DNA from: Prunus persica
Taxonomy: Eukaryota; Streptophyta; Magnoliopsida; Rosales; Rosaceae
NCBI RefSeq assembly: GCF_000346465.2
Contig: NC_034009.1
Location: forward strand, 40,000,370 to 40,064,369
Length of the DNA stretch: 64,000 bases
Direction of reading: 5' to 3'
The notes under the pieces were generated by a model that worked only from the letters and a program-made list of their open reading frames with translations, searched no databases and was not told the origin of the DNA. The number at the start of each line of letters is the position of its first letter. Position 1 is the first letter of the stretch. A program made the translations under genes and the position numbers. Positions 10,986 through 22,600 of this stretch are shown here, piece by piece.

Positions 10986-11340
10986 TTATAGTTATGAGTT
11001 TCCTATCATCAGTTTTTAGGGTTATTCGTTTTAGGAGTCCTTAAACTTAGACCCAATTTGCATTTTAGTCCGTCAATTTCCAAAATCGTTCCAGTAGTCC
11101 TTCAACTTCAGTTTCGTTAGGACAAAAGGTCCTGCCATCAATTTTGTTAACTTTTCTATTAGGGTTATCTATTGTAGACGTCCCTGAACTTGGACCCCAA
11201 TTGCAATTAGGTCCCCGAACTTTCTTTTTGAGGTAATTAGGTCATCCAACTCTTTCATCCGTTCCAATTGAGTCCTTCAGTCAATTTAGCTGTTAATTTG
11301 AGGGCTAAAACCATCAACTTCAATTAAAATATTTTGAATT
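10986..11340. repeat. decayed repeat with two related halves
   Basis: Two passages, near 11030-11130 and 11170-11290, share the scheme 'gtcc(t)aacttagaccccaatttgca...' and read as diverged copies of one repeat. No coding content and no clear termini. Confidence 0.35.
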
Positions 11341-12706
11341 AAAAAAATTTAAATAAAAAAAACTGAAAAAAGTGAAAATAATAATAATAATAACTCTAAT
11401 ATAGTTGTTTTGTCCATTGGATATATATATATGTCACTTTTTATTTTTTTGATAGAGATATAAATGTTGAGAAAATTAGAGTACACAACTCTAATATGAT
11501 AGTTGTACAATACTCTAATATCATAAAGCAAACAAAATTTCTAAGTTAGTTTGCTTTATGATAGTTGTTTTTTGAAGTGGTCCTTAGATCCAATCTCAAA
11601 AAGTTTGGCTTTTATTAGTTTTAACTCTGGTTTTTGCAATTCTTTATCTCTACCCACTAACTTTTATCTCTCATTTTTATTACCCATTTTACCCTTTAAA
11701 ATAAATAGGACAATAAACTAAAAATTCTGATTTAATGCATGTTTTACTACTAATTAAAAATTGAATTAAGTTTTTTTTTTTGGGTCAAAAAAATTGAATT
11801 AAGTTTGAACAACCATAAATTTATTCACAACTAAGTAATATTTATGAAAATAATAAAATTCAGATTAAGGCATACACAAAATAATATAGAATACCTATAT
11901 TTTTAAGAATAAAATACCTATATTTTTAGGAATAAAATTCCTATATGTTTAAAAAAAAAAATAATAAACCTAGAACACATAAGTTTAAAACATTCTAATA
12001 AGCTCAATACAAATGATCTGCCTATATATAGGATGAAACAAATTACAGAAACAACATATATACCTATATGTTTATTTTAAGAATAAAAAAAATACTTATA
12101 TGTTTGAAAAACAAAATAATAAACCTACAATACATATGGTCTACCTACTATATAGGATGGAAAAATTACGTGAACAATATACTTACACCATGGGAACACT
12201 CTTATATATTTGAACACATAAACACGTGTTCAAGGTTATATATTTCATTACCTTCACAATACGTACCAAACCGTACCATGGGAACATTCATATACGCACA
12301 ACATACTTATAACATACCTACACTATGGGAACACTCATGTATATATGAACACAAGAAGACATGTGCACCGTGCACGATTCAAATGAAGTAAGAAGATGAA
12401 GAGAAAAGAAAGAAGAAGAATACAAAAGAAAATGGAGATGAGAAAGAAAAAAAAAACACGAATAATGAAAAATGAATTGACAATTATATATGGTTGACAT
12501 TAGATCTAATATTATATGTAATAACTATTGATCTAAAATAAACATTAAATTAAACAATAATTAAAAGATTTGACAATATAAAAATTTATTGAGGACAAAA
12601 AAAGGCAAAAACTTTTGAAAAATGGAAACAATAAATATGAACTGAGTCATCAAGTCACCAAGGTAAGTTTGCTGACGTGTAAAAATAGTCAATGGACATT
12701 TAATAT
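11341..12706. other. intergenic, AT-rich with short degenerate repeats
   Basis: No gene is supported. 11410-11507 is the partner of the 10-kb direct repeat. At 12180-12370 a degenerate motif around CCATGGGAACACTC, followed by a phrase like GAACACATAAACACGTG, recurs about three times, which accounts for the chance ORF there. Confidence 0.4.
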
Positions 12707-13109
12707 CCCAACAAGCAACACGCACAATATAACTTCATGCAATTCACATAAACGGCCTTCGGCCTTCCAATAATTCACAACGAAACCACTAATAAATTCT
12801 AAATACAATTATAAACGCCAAATGCGATTTCCATCATCTGAATTCCCAAATATTAAATATACAAAATTTAAACCTCCTAACAAGACTGCATCTTATTTTC
12901 ACCTAAATTTCAAGACCAACAACAAGGTCCGAACCAATCTCCACAAAACAACGTGACTAACATTTAGTCTGCGGCTGCACCTAGTAACCTTAGGCTGCCT
13001 ACGTACCCTTACTGAGGGATCAAGCTACACGTAGTTCTTTCCTACTAAAACCCGATTCTAAACACATACAATACCTTTATTCATCTCTCTGTTATTCACA
13101 TAAACTCCT

Positions 13110-13590
13110 TATACGCCGGTACAACCAATGCCACGTATAGGGTCTGTTAACACACCGGATAACCTACGCCACGTGCGACCTCACCATATTATCACAATAT
13201 CTCTCCATACGCCGGTACAACTAACGCCACGTATGGGGTCTGTCTCAAAGCCGGATAACCTACGCCATACGAGGCCTGAACATCATATTACAATAACTCC
13301 CCATACGCCGGTACAACCAACGGCATGTATGGGGTCTGTTAACACGCCGGATAACCTACGCCACGTGCAACCTCACCATATTATCACAATATCTCCCCAT
13401 ACGCCGGTACAACCAATGTCACGTATGGGGTCTGTCTCAACTCCGAATAACCTACGCCACGCGAGCCCTCAATATCATATTAAAATATCTCCCCATAAGC
13501 CGATACAACCAACGCCATGTATGAGGTCTGTCAACACGCCGGATAACCTACGCTACGTGAGACTTATCATTCACATGGTGGTACTTATAG
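13110..13590. repeat. minisatellite A, 5 x 96 bp, hairpin-forming units
   Basis: Units start at 13110, 13206, 13302, 13398 and 13494. Each contains CATACGCCGGTACAACCA followed by a reverse-complementary CGTATGGGG arm, then a second half with CCGGATAACCTACGCCACG. The ORF reading through it (13128-13595) simply mirrors the repeat. Confidence 0.9.
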
Positions 13591-13740
13591 TGTAATCAAA
13601 ATCCGAGAAGCACCTAGGGTAATACGTATAGCACTTCAAACTGACATTCTAGACTCTTTTTATACCTTTACAAACACATATAAATATATATATTGATTTC
13701 TAATATTGTGTAAACCTCAACAACAGTCTAGCATCCGATA

Positions 13741-13962
13741 ATTCCCCAATTTAAAACAATAAATTAATATCCTAATCCCACCTAACCAACATAATTCATC
13801 TAACATTCAAGACATGTCTCTACAGTCATTTAAATCCTCCTAACCAACATAATTCCCCAATTTAAAACAATAAATTAATATCCTAATCCCACCTAACCAA
13901 CATAATTCATCTAACATTCAAGACCTGTCTCTACAGTCATTTAAATCCTCCTGGGAAGGTGA
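13741..13962. repeat. tandem duplication, 2 x 111 bp
   Basis: ATTCCCCAATTTAAAACAAT through TTTAAATCCTCC occurs at 13741 and again at 13852 with near identity (ACATGTCTC against ACCTGTCTC is one difference). Copy B of the LTR-like repeat lacks this duplication. Confidence 0.85.
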
Positions 13963-14926
13963 GACTATTCCATAAGACTCACGGTCAACCCGGGGTCAAA
14001 ACTACCCAAACTTGGTCAAACGGGCACACGGGGCCTATGACCTCCAAATTCCACTCCGAAGGTTCCTAAAGGTTCTACAAGGTATATGACACTCGTTCTG
14101 CAAGTTTGGTCCAGATCGGACGGTCAGATCGCTCACACTCGCACGATCTGACGGTTAATATAAACATAAACTTTAAATTATTAAATCGGAACATCCGGGG
14201 CTCCGATTTATGATCCGTGAATTTCTACACGATCCTAGAAATACTTGGATTAACATATATTACATTCAAGACCATCCAACAATCTCAACCTATCGAACCC
14301 AGATAACGCGCAATAGGCCATATCCGTTCGATAGTCAAACGGTATCCAAATTGAGATCCGCGAAATCCTACGCACTCGTGAAAACCTAAGGATCTCATCG
14401 AGACAAAGTACAACTTCACTACTCTCACCCACGTGCCGCCACAGGCGCCGGCAACGCTAGGTGCCCAAAGCGATTGCACATCATAGAAAAATCTCAACAC
14501 TACGGCTCCAAACTCCTACCCTAGGTATAACATCCTATTTGGAGCCACTTTTGTTCTTGGACCTACCCCAAAACCGGAGGTGGCCGGAATGGCGATCCCA
14601 AAATTGGGCGAATTTCAATTCGTAAATTGAATTACTACGCTAGGAATCGATCGAATCCAACCCAACAGGCAGCTAGAGCATGAAAAGTAGGTGAGAAACC
14701 ATACCTCATTCATCGGAATCTGTGGCCGGAGGAGGGAGATCGACGGTGGAGAAGTTCGGACGACACCGGCCGCTTCTTCTCCATTTTTCGACGAAACTGC
14801 TGCGGTTGGCGGCGGGACCTGGCTGGGGTTGGAAGAGGACAATGGCCCGGTCATTTTGGTACCTGCCCCGTCGTCATTGATGGCCGGAGGAGAGAACGGC
14901 AGGCCAAAATGTGGTCGGTTGTCGCT

Positions 14927-14934
<8 letters not shown>

Positions 14935-15002
<68 letters not shown>
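14935..15002. repeat. GA dinucleotide microsatellite
   Basis: About 34 uninterrupted GA units inside LTR-like copy A. The equivalent place in copy B (about 17020-17044) has a shorter GA tract. Confidence 0.95.
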
Positions 15003-15005
<3 letters not shown>

Positions 15006-15282
15006 AAATCTGATTTTTATATAATAAGAAAACCCCATTTTAAAATAATTACGATTGTGCCACTGAGTTTCTTTTGACCATATCTCACTAGTTACAACTC
15101 TGATTCGAGCCCACCACGTGTCTACGGACTCATCTCAGTACGACCTACTCAAATATACCAGTCATTGACCCAAACTCTTTTCGAATAAGAAAATAACCAA
15201 AATACCCCTACCACAAGGGTAAATTTGTAATTTCACTGAAATAATTTAAATAAGGGATTAAATTTGGAGTCGGGGTGTTACA

Positions 15283-15690
15283 TGGGGTCTGTCTCACGCT
15301 GGAAAATTCAACGCCACGTGAGACCTAATAATCACATAATCTTCTCATACGCAGGAAAATCCAATGCCACGTATAGGGTCTATCTCACGCCAGAAAATTC
15401 AACGCCACGTGAGACCTAATAATTGCATAATCTCCCCATACGCCGGAAAATCCAATGCCGCTTATGGGGTCTATCTCACGCCAGAAAATTCAACGCCACG
15501 TGAGACTTAATAATCACAAAATCTCCTCATACGCCAGAAAATCCAACGTCGCACATGAGGTCTGTCTCACGCCGAAAAATTCAACGTCACGTAAGACCTA
15601 ATAATCACATAATCTCCCCATACACCGAAAAATCTAACGCCAGGTATGGGGTCTGTCTCACGCTGAAAAATCCAACGCCGCGTATTGGAA
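15283..15690. repeat. minisatellite B, ~4.4 x 91 bp, two hairpins per unit
   Basis: CATACGCC-type starts fall at 15346, 15437, 15528 and 15619. Each unit holds two dyads: CATACG...CGTATG and CTCACG...CGTGAG, each closing over a loop like CCGGAAAATTCAACGCCA. Related to the 96-bp array of copy A. Confidence 0.9.
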
Positions 15691-17013
15691 GTATGTACTT
15701 TCACATAATGTAATCCTATGACTCTCCACCATAAACCATAATATTCAATTCCCGATTTCCCCCAAAAGTCACTCAATACTTGATCACAATTAACTTGACC
15801 TTTTATATAGCTCATCATCAAATCAAACTTAATTCCCGTTTAAGTGTTACTATTATGACTATATGCGAATTTCTCAATCCTTGTTTCCAAAACCTCCTTA
15901 TACCTTTATAAATATATATATATTAATTTCTAATATTGCATAAACCTCAACCACAATCTAGCATCCGATAATCCCCCCATCCCACATAATCAACTAACGA
16001 TAAGACCTGTCACTACGGTCATTTTAATCCTCCTGGGAAGGTAAAACTACCTCGGAGGACTCATGGTCAACCAACAGTCAAACTACCCGAACTTGGTCAA
16101 ACGGGCCTACGACCTCCAAATTCTGATCCGAAAGTTCCTATGGATTTTACAAAGTTTAAGATACACGTCCCGCAAGTTTGGTCCAGATCGAACGGTCGGA
16201 TCGCTCGCGATCGAACAATTGGACAGTTATTATAAAATATCAAATTTAAGTTATTAAATCGGAACATCCGGGGCTCCGATTCAAGATCCGTGAATTCCTA
16301 TACGATCCTAGAAATGCCTAGATTAACATATATTAAATTTAAGACTATCCAACGGTTCAAACCTATCGAACCCGGATAACGCACAATATGCGAAATCCGT
16401 TCGATAGTCAAACGACATCCGGATTAAAATCCGAGCATACCTACGTACTTGTGAGGACCAGGAGATTACATTGGGACACAATGCCTTTTTTCTACAGTGC
16501 CCAGGCGCTGCCACACGAGCTGGCAGCCCGTGGGTATCCAAAGCGATCCGCATCACCGAAAAATCTCTAAATCACGACTCAAGACTCCTATCCTAGGTGT
16601 AATACCCTATTTGGAACCACTTTTGTTCTTGGACCTACCCCAAAAAGTGGCCGGAAGTGGCCGAAATCGAGATCTCAAAATCGGTCCAATTTCAATTTGA
16701 AAATCGAACCATCAACACCCAACCATCAGTTAGATTATGAAGAATGGATGAATTTCCATACCTTAATTGCCAAAAATGGAGGCCGGAGGAGAGAGATCGC
16801 TGACGATGAAGTTTCGAGCGAAACTGGCCTAAAAATTTCATTTTTCAATGACTGGAGCGGCAGCCGATGTCGAGGAAGGGCCAAGTTGTGACGCCGAGGC
16901 AGAGCCCCTTTTTTTGGCACCAATCCCGTCCACAGCCGTGGCCGGTGGCCGGAGTTTCAAAAAGAGAAAGGGAGAGAGGGTTGTCGTCGTGAAGAGAGAG
17001 AGGACGCGAGGAG

Positions 17014-17050
<37 letters not shown>

Positions 17051-17318
17051 TATTTTTATCAAACCCTTTTCGTCAAAACTATGGTTATGCCACTAAGGAT
17101 ATTTTGATCGTATCTTTTTCGTTACAACTCTGATTCGAGCGCACTACCTGTCTACGGACTTATTTTTCCGTGCTTTATGCAATGGTACAATCGAAATTTT
17201 CAAATTCCTTATCGGTCAAAAAGTCAACTTTAAACCTAATAAAATATTCTATGGGCAAAATGGTCCTTTATCTTAATAAATTAATAATTACCAATTTATT
17301 TAGGACCGGGTCGTTACA
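15283..17318 (+). repeat. LTR-like repeat, copy B
   Basis: It begins directly after the terminus of copy A, inside a minisatellite, then follows the same order as copy A: AAACCTCAACCACAATCTAG, CTCCTGGGAAGGT, the 'ggacctaccccaaa' segment, a GA tract, and an AT-rich end at about 17318 (GGGTCGTTACAC, against GGGGTGTTACA in copy A). It is clearly diverged from A, so it is an older or separate insertion. Non-coding. Confidence 0.5.
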
Positions 17319-17582
17319 CTTAATTATATAGCTAAAAAAAAAAAAAAGAACACACAAGTTATTTTCATCTTCTTTTGCCTAGGGTTCTTCACGGCTATCT
17401 TCTCCACAGGTTATTCTCTTCACTCTTCTCCAGGTATCCATCTCTAACTCTCACTCTCTCTTTTTTATACTCTCTCCAATATGCTTCTTTCTTCTTCTCT
17501 TTTCTTTATATTTTTTATTTTTTATTAAATTTTTGTGGAAATTAGGTTATGAATTTTTCCCTTGAGAAGTAAACTATTTTTG
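17319..17582. other. short unassigned gap
   Basis: T- and CT-rich DNA between the LTR-like unit and the nested elements; no feature supported. Confidence 0.4.
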
Positions 17583-18462
17583 AAAAAAAAAACAACCAAA
17601 TTAGATGCCATCGCTCACAGCGTCAACCAAAATATATGCTTTATCGCCACAAGGTTATTTGACTCCAATTCAGTTCCCACAAAACATCCATATGAATCAA
17701 TAGTCTCTATTACAACCTACACAAAGATACAATTTTATCGAAGCAGGAAGAAAACCAACGGGAAATCAAAGTGACCAGATAAGGTCAAAATAATTATCTC
17801 CACTTCTCTGAACTATGGCTCGCCTCAATAGTCGAATTGCTGCACAAGGCTCCTTACCTTTGGGCCATGTGACACTAGGGATGGCAACGGGTCAGGTAGG
17901 GGCCGGATATGACAATACCATCTCCGTCCCCGCTCTCCATCCCCGCCCCCATCCTCGAACCCATCCCCGTTTAATAGGTTTCGGGGAATTCTCATCTCCA
18001 TTTTCGTCGGGGGACTATTCCCCATACCCGCCCCAAATCCCCTTTTTTTTTTTGCATAAAAAATATTTGTAATACATTTTAACATTAAGTTTCAATGCAT
18101 CCAAATTAACTATAAAGTTCAACTCAACTATTCAAAATCACATCAATATGAAATTCCAAAGAAGATTAGGAAAAATTAGGAGAGAGGGATGTTAACTTAG
18201 GATTAAACAAAAATATTATAAAATATAAACATATATATTTTCGGGTCGGGTTCGGGGATGGGGACGTTAATACCATCCCCTCCTCATACCCGTAGGGAAT
18301 TTTTCAAGTTCGGGGATCCCCGTACCCGATACCCGTTTAGCCCCGAAATCTCCTCCCGTTAGGATCTTGGATCCAACGGGGACCCACTCCCGCAGGGATT
18401 TTTGCCATCCCTATGTGACACCATCAAGTGATGGCATCTAATTTGGTTGCTTTTTTTTTTTT
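17583..18462. mobile_element. outer inverted-repeat element hosting a hAT MITE
   Basis: The left arm (17583-17615: A-tract, then CAACCAAATTAGATGCCATC) and right arm (18427-18462: GATGGCATCTAATTTGGTTG, then T-tract) are inverted repeats with about two mismatches over 30 bases. Without the inner 538-bp element and one 8-bp target copy the outer element is about 335 bp. I could not identify its target duplication or superfamily. Confidence 0.6.
17876..18413. mobile_element. hAT-type MITE with perfect 8-bp target duplication
   Basis: The ends TAGGGATGGCAA and TTGCCATCCCTA are perfect inverted repeats, and TGTGACAC flanks both sides (17868-17875 and 18414-18421). An 8-bp duplication plus TAGGG..GGCA termini is diagnostic of the hAT superfamily. 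The body is non-coding, with CCCCG-rich subterminal regions (about 17930-18050 and 18240-18370) and an AT-rich centre. Its fresh duplication shows it inserted after the outer element. Confidence 0.92.
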
Positions 18463-18471
18463 TTTTTTTCA

Positions 18472-18895
18472 GGTGTTTGATACTTCGGTCATTCGGTGAT
18501 TATTTTGAATACATTATTTGGTATTGTTTTTATTAATGTATGCGAATATGTTGGAATTTTTATGAGATACTACAATTATGATAATAGGTTATAAATTCTT
18601 GGCAAAAACAATTGAAAAACAAATATTGTCATATGAATCTTACCAAAAAAAATTTCATGACATTTGAATTTCAATTTCCACTTAAATTATCAAAGAATTT
18701 TTTTATAAAAAAACAGTCTTATCCGATGTTATCCAAAATAGCATCAAACACAATATAACCTTAGTCAGACTATTTATCCGAAACAACACCAAACGCCTTA
18801 TAATATTATGGATAAACAGTCAGTACTCTCCGGAACAAATTAATATTATCTGACAGAAATTAGTGAGTACAGTCCGATGTACCAAACGAGCACTT
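18472..18895. mobile_element. probable TIR element with GTTTGGTACATCGGAC-type ends
   Basis: The left end reads GTGTTTGATACTTCGGTC and the right end, reverse-complemented, reads GTTTGGTACATCGGACTG. The interior is AT-rich with several 'ccaaacgcc / ccgaaacaac' motifs. No coding sequence; the target duplication is not resolved. Confidence 0.4.
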
Positions 18896-19118
18896 ATATT
18901 GTTGACAAACCCCTAATACTTTAGTGGTGCCTAGTTTCAACTTGTGTGCATTTAATTTGCCACTTACATCAGTACTCTCCGGAACAAATTAATATTATCC
19001 GACAAAAATTAGTCAGTACAGTCCGATGTACCAAACGAGCACTTATATTGTTGACAAGCCCCTAATACTTTAGTGGTGCCTAGTTTCAATTTGTGTGCAT
19101 TTAATTTGCCACTTACAT
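18821..19118. repeat. tandem duplication, 2 x 149 bp
   Basis: CAGTACTCTCCGGAACAAAT starts at 18821 and 18970, and the units differ at only a few bases (ATTATCTGAC against ATTATCCGAC). Each unit spans the right end of the adjacent TIR element plus flanking DNA ending TGCCACTTACAT. Confidence 0.9.
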
Positions 19119-20329
19119 TTTTGCCTTAATACATTCATGCTTATTTTCATTACTCCAGGGCTTCAACGCACCAATGAGCAGTATATCTACCATGTGTTAT
19201 ATTCTTATTTAGATCGGTATACTAGATACTAAGTTATATCAAATTTGATAATAGTTTAAATTAGGTTCCTTGGGGCTTAAAACTTTGTGAAATAAGGAAA
19301 GTTTTGAAGCCAATTAAAGGGGTCTGATTTATTTCCTTTTCTGTGAACCATTGCTTGATGGGCTTAGAGTGTAAGTCAAGTCGGCCCTTGGTGATAAGTA
19401 GAGACGACTTGACCTAGCCCTATATAAGCATAAGACCCTGCTCTCATCATACATGTTCTCTAAACCTAATCTGATCATAAAGAGAGAGCTAAAACAATTT
19501 CTGAGAGAGAGTAGAAGTTTTGAATCGTTCGTGTCTTTTGCTGGAGTTGCTGCGAATGAGTTCTGAGATTGTGTACTCAAGAAAGATGGTGCCAGGTATG
19601 TCTTCTATATATCTCAGGTTGTGTGAAAGATCATGAATACATATACAGAAAATCTAACACCATGACCAAGCCGCAGCACCTCAAAGAGTAGCCCCACAAG
19701 ATGTGGCACAACCAAAGCTAGTCTAAACCTGAGATAAGAAAACTGCCAAAAGAAAAGTAGATCAACATACATAGGTCCACTAAAAGGCGGAGAACACTGA
19801 AGATCCAACGGAATCCATGGGAAACCCCTTCGGATATGAAGCTCTCTCTTTTTATTTATCTCTCTCTTAGCGGCTAGTAAATCCACAATTTAAAATAAAT
19901 AAATTGGTTTTCTTCAATTATTCTAAAGCTGTCACGAGTCTTAATCCAGTTTGACATCTCACTTTACACCCTAAACTTTCGAAGATAAGTTTGTGCTTAC
20001 CAGCACCACAATAGGAGACTTTCAACTGTGCTTACCATTTTGTGCTTACCCTTTGCTCAATTGACTATAACTTGCAGATATCTGCAGTCGGAACGATTGG
20101 TAGAGCTTACTTTCTCCTCCGGTACATGAAAATATAAGGATATTTATTGCCTCCTTTCTTGGAAAGAGATACTCTTCCTTCCTACAAATAACGGTTTGAC
20201 ACATGTACAAAAATATTTCATCAAAAATAAATTTCGACACACATGTCATATTGCCATTGACAGGAATGTAGGAATTCCTACCTACAAAGGAATGAGGGAA
20301 GTATTTTCCAAATATAATTTTCTTTCAAT
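19119..20329. other. intergenic with a promoter-like patch, no supported gene
   Basis: Near 19420 CCCTATATAAGC is followed by GA-rich leader-like sequence, which may be an LTR or an inactive promoter. The ORFs at 19329-19580 and 19614-19886 (minus) show no recognisable domain. Confidence 0.3.
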
Positions 20330-20780
20330 AATTAATGTATAGTACAAAGATGGGCTATATAGAACAACTTTTTGTTTTATATAAATATGTAGGATGGGTT
20401 TTGCCGGATTGAATTAATGTCCCTTATCTACGAGACCTTATCTTTTTCCCTTGCTAAATATAGGTAGGGCTGATAATGGGTCGTGTTGTGTCGGGTATGT
20501 GTCGTGTCAAGATCATATACATGTTAAGAATGCTCAACACAAATCCGACCCGTTTAATAAACGTGTCGTGTCATGTTGACCCACTAATTTCTCGTGCGGG
20601 TTTCGTGTCATGTATCGAGGTGACCTGCTAAGTGGTAGCAACTAGTAATAGGTAAAAATGTAGACCAAAAAGAAAAAGTAGAGAAAGATATGACTATTTG
20701 AAGAATTTTTTCATGATCACAATAATGTGATAATCGATTATGATGCGCGAAGATATATGTGTAAATAACTAAAGGCAACT
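20330..20780. repeat. duplicated block, copy 1 (partner 21965-22405)
   Basis: From TTAATGTATAGTACAAAGAT to TATATGTGTAAAT the two blocks align nearly end to end with moderate divergence and the same order of motifs (GATGGGCTATATAGAACAAC, CGTGTCGTGTC, TGACCTGCTAAGTGGTAGCA). The partner lies ~1.63 kb downstream in the same orientation. Confidence 0.85.
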
Positions 20781-21252
20781 AAAAAAGAATTTAAAAAATA
20801 ACAAAGAATGACATCTCAAATTCACAAGGTCATCAAAAAATAAATTTTAAAAACCTGAAATTTGATAATTTAATCAAGTAATTGTATTTTTTATTTTTTA
20901 ATATAAAATAGTGATTACATTTTGCCTCTATCTATGTATGAAGATTGAGAAAGAGAAATACAAAAATTAGAAAAATGAAGAAAATGAAGAAGAAACGGGT
21001 TGGCGGGTTATGTGAGTACTTTAGCGGGTTGGCGGGTTACATAGATATATTTTAGTGAGTTTGCAGGTTGACCCATTTAATAAACGGTTAGATAGATATT
21101 TTAGTGGGTTGGCGGGTTGACCCGAAACCCACTCATTTATTAAACGGGTCATGGTAAGTTGACTTGATTTTTTATCGTGTGGGTTGAACCCGCAAATTTC
21201 CCGTTCAGGTTTCAAATCGTATAACGGGTCATATCGAAAATTGCCACACCTA
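20463..21252. mobile_element. probable non-autonomous TIR element rich in GGGTCGTGT motifs
   Basis: The left side carries GATAATGGGTCGTGTTGTGT and the right side ends in CGGGTCATATCGAAAATTGC then CACACCTA. Many copies of ACCCGTTTAATAAACG and GGCGGGTTGACCC types lie inside on both strands. The ends resemble hAT-like termini (TAGG.GTGGCAA), but the left one is too decayed for certainty. No transposase. Confidence 0.4.
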
Positions 21253-21489
21253 AGTATACAATGCAAGCTCTTTTCCTTTGTTTTCAAAGTAACAAGAGAA
21301 AGCATTAACAGAAGTATAGGCATATTGTGCTAGGTTTTATATGTTTATAGCACAACGATCATAATATAACTAGTTTTTTTTTTTAAATCAAAATAATTAA
21401 TTCTTCCATTTTACCTTTTAGACTAAATAAAAAATAAAAACCTTTCCCTAATTTTTTTGAGCAATCGATAGTCTAAATTAGAGGAGAGG
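21253..21489. other. repeat flank shared with other DUF247 blocks
   Basis: CAATGCAAGCTCTTTTCC and an AAAGCATTAACAGAAGTATAGG stretch recur near 23592, 28817 and 31870 beside the other DUF247 copies. Non-coding. Confidence 0.5.
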
Positions 21490-21592
21490 GAGATTTCATA
21501 CACACACACAACTATGATGTCGTGGGGATTCGAATTTGAGACATGTGGTCTGTAAGTCAAGACTCTTTTTCACTGAGCTAGACCTATTAGCA
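21490..21592 (-). mobile_element. tRNA-derived SINE-like unit
   Basis: Read on the minus strand it has an A-box-like TAGCTCAGTGAAAAAG, a B-box-like AAATTCGAATCCCC and a 3' GTGTGTGTATGAAATC tail, the arrangement of a short plant SINE with pol III promoter boxes. Confidence 0.55.
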
Positions 21593-21964
21593 ACCCTTTC
21601 CCTAATTAAGAACATGTGGTGCAGAACTGGGCTTGGGAGGTCTTGCTCAATGATCTCAATAATACAGACCAAAATAGACCTTTCATATTCGTAATGTAGC
21701 TGGCAGTTACCAGTGCCAGTTATTCGAATTTACCAAATTTTAAATAATTGAATTTATATGTTTTTTTTTATATACAATATCATGAAATAATGTGTAAAAA
21801 GAAATTCAAATCCAAAATTAACCTTAACTTTATTAGGTTTACTATCCAAACTCAAACATCAGCACGAGATCGTCCAAGAAAAGGCTATAAATATTCAATA
21901 CAAATATGAATATCATTACCACACACAAGAGAAAAAGTTAATGTACGACGGGTTTTCTCTCAAT

Positions 21965-22405
21965 AATTAATGTATAGTACAAAGATGGGCTATGTAGAAC
22001 AACTTTTTGTTTTATATAATTATGTAGGACGGGTTTTGCTTGAATTAATGTCCCTTATCTACGGGACCTTATCTTTTTCTCTGGCTAAATACAGATAGGG
22101 TTGATAATGTATCGTGTCGGGTGCGTGTTGTGTCAGAATCACATATGTGTTAAGAATGCTCAATAAAAACCTGACTCGTTTAATAAACGTGTCGTGTCGA
22201 GTTGACCCTCTAATTTCTCGTGCGAGTTTCGAGTCATGTATTAGGGTGACCTGCTAAGTGGTAGCAACTAGTAATTAGCGAGGTAAAAATGTAGACCAAA
22301 AAGAAAAAGTAGAGAAAGAGATGACTATTCAAAGAATTGTTTCATGATCACAATAATGTGAGAATTGGTTATGATTCGCAAACATATATGTGTAAATTAC
22401 TAAAG
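21965..22405. repeat. duplicated block, copy 2 (partner 20330-20780)
   Basis: Same content and orientation as 20330-20780. Only the left half of the GGGTCGTGT-rich element is present here. It abuts a DUF247 fragment. Confidence 0.85.
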
Positions 22406-22424
22406 ATAAAAAAAACAAAGAATC

Positions 22425-22600
22425 GCATATTGTCATCTTTGAAATTTCCAGAATCCCATTACTGAATCGTATATCAAATCTGTTTTCACTTGATTTCAGC
22501 TTAAGCTTCACTCCCGCATCTCATAGGTCTGTAATGCTGGGTATGGTTAAAGCAGGTCCAAGTACTTCTGATCTCGTGAGTGGTTGGCATACCAATCTTT
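22425..22600 (-). pseudogene. DUF247 fragment
   Basis: The minus strand reads PSITDL, a TGA stop, DAGVKLKLKSSENRFDIRF, then SNGILEISKMTICDS. This corresponds to the segment around VTELYQAGVEFKVGSMKNL and FDIRFTNGICEIPKIRV of the intact gene at 29166-30545. Only about 45 residues remain, with one in-frame stop. Confidence 0.75.

Larger units (their letters stand above)
12707..15282 (+). repeat. LTR-like repeat, copy A
   Basis: A long non-coding repeat ending in GGGGTGTTACA at 15282. Its parts, in order, are a CGGCCTTCGGCCTTCC palindrome, a tract containing TGCCTACGTACCC, a 96-bp minisatellite, a 111-bp tandem duplication, a GC-richer segment, a GA microsatellite and the AT-rich terminus. From ~13680 on, the same order recurs in copy B. 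Such features fit a large plant LTR, but the 5' end is missing and there is no polymerase gene. Confidence 0.5.

Noticed and set aside
13128..13595. 155-codon ORF with repeated PxGSVNTPDNLRHV-like units
   Set aside because: A reading frame through a 96-bp minisatellite inside an LTR-like repeat; the period is a multiple of three, so openness is expected by chance.
14691..15077. ORFs through GA tracts with Arg-Glu repeats (also 16848-17096)
   Set aside because: Simple-sequence translation; located in repeat copies A and B.
13110..15690. CRISPR-like arrays
   Set aside because: The units are contiguous tandem repeats with no unique spacers, in plant nuclear DNA.
1..17318. A complete LTR retrotransposon
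   Set aside because: Several LTR-like ends are visible, but no gag, protease, reverse transcriptase or integrase reading frame occurs in the window.
19614..19886. 90-codon ORF on the minus strand
   Set aside because: No recognisable family; hydrophobic and aromatic composition typical of chance ORFs in AT-rich repeats.
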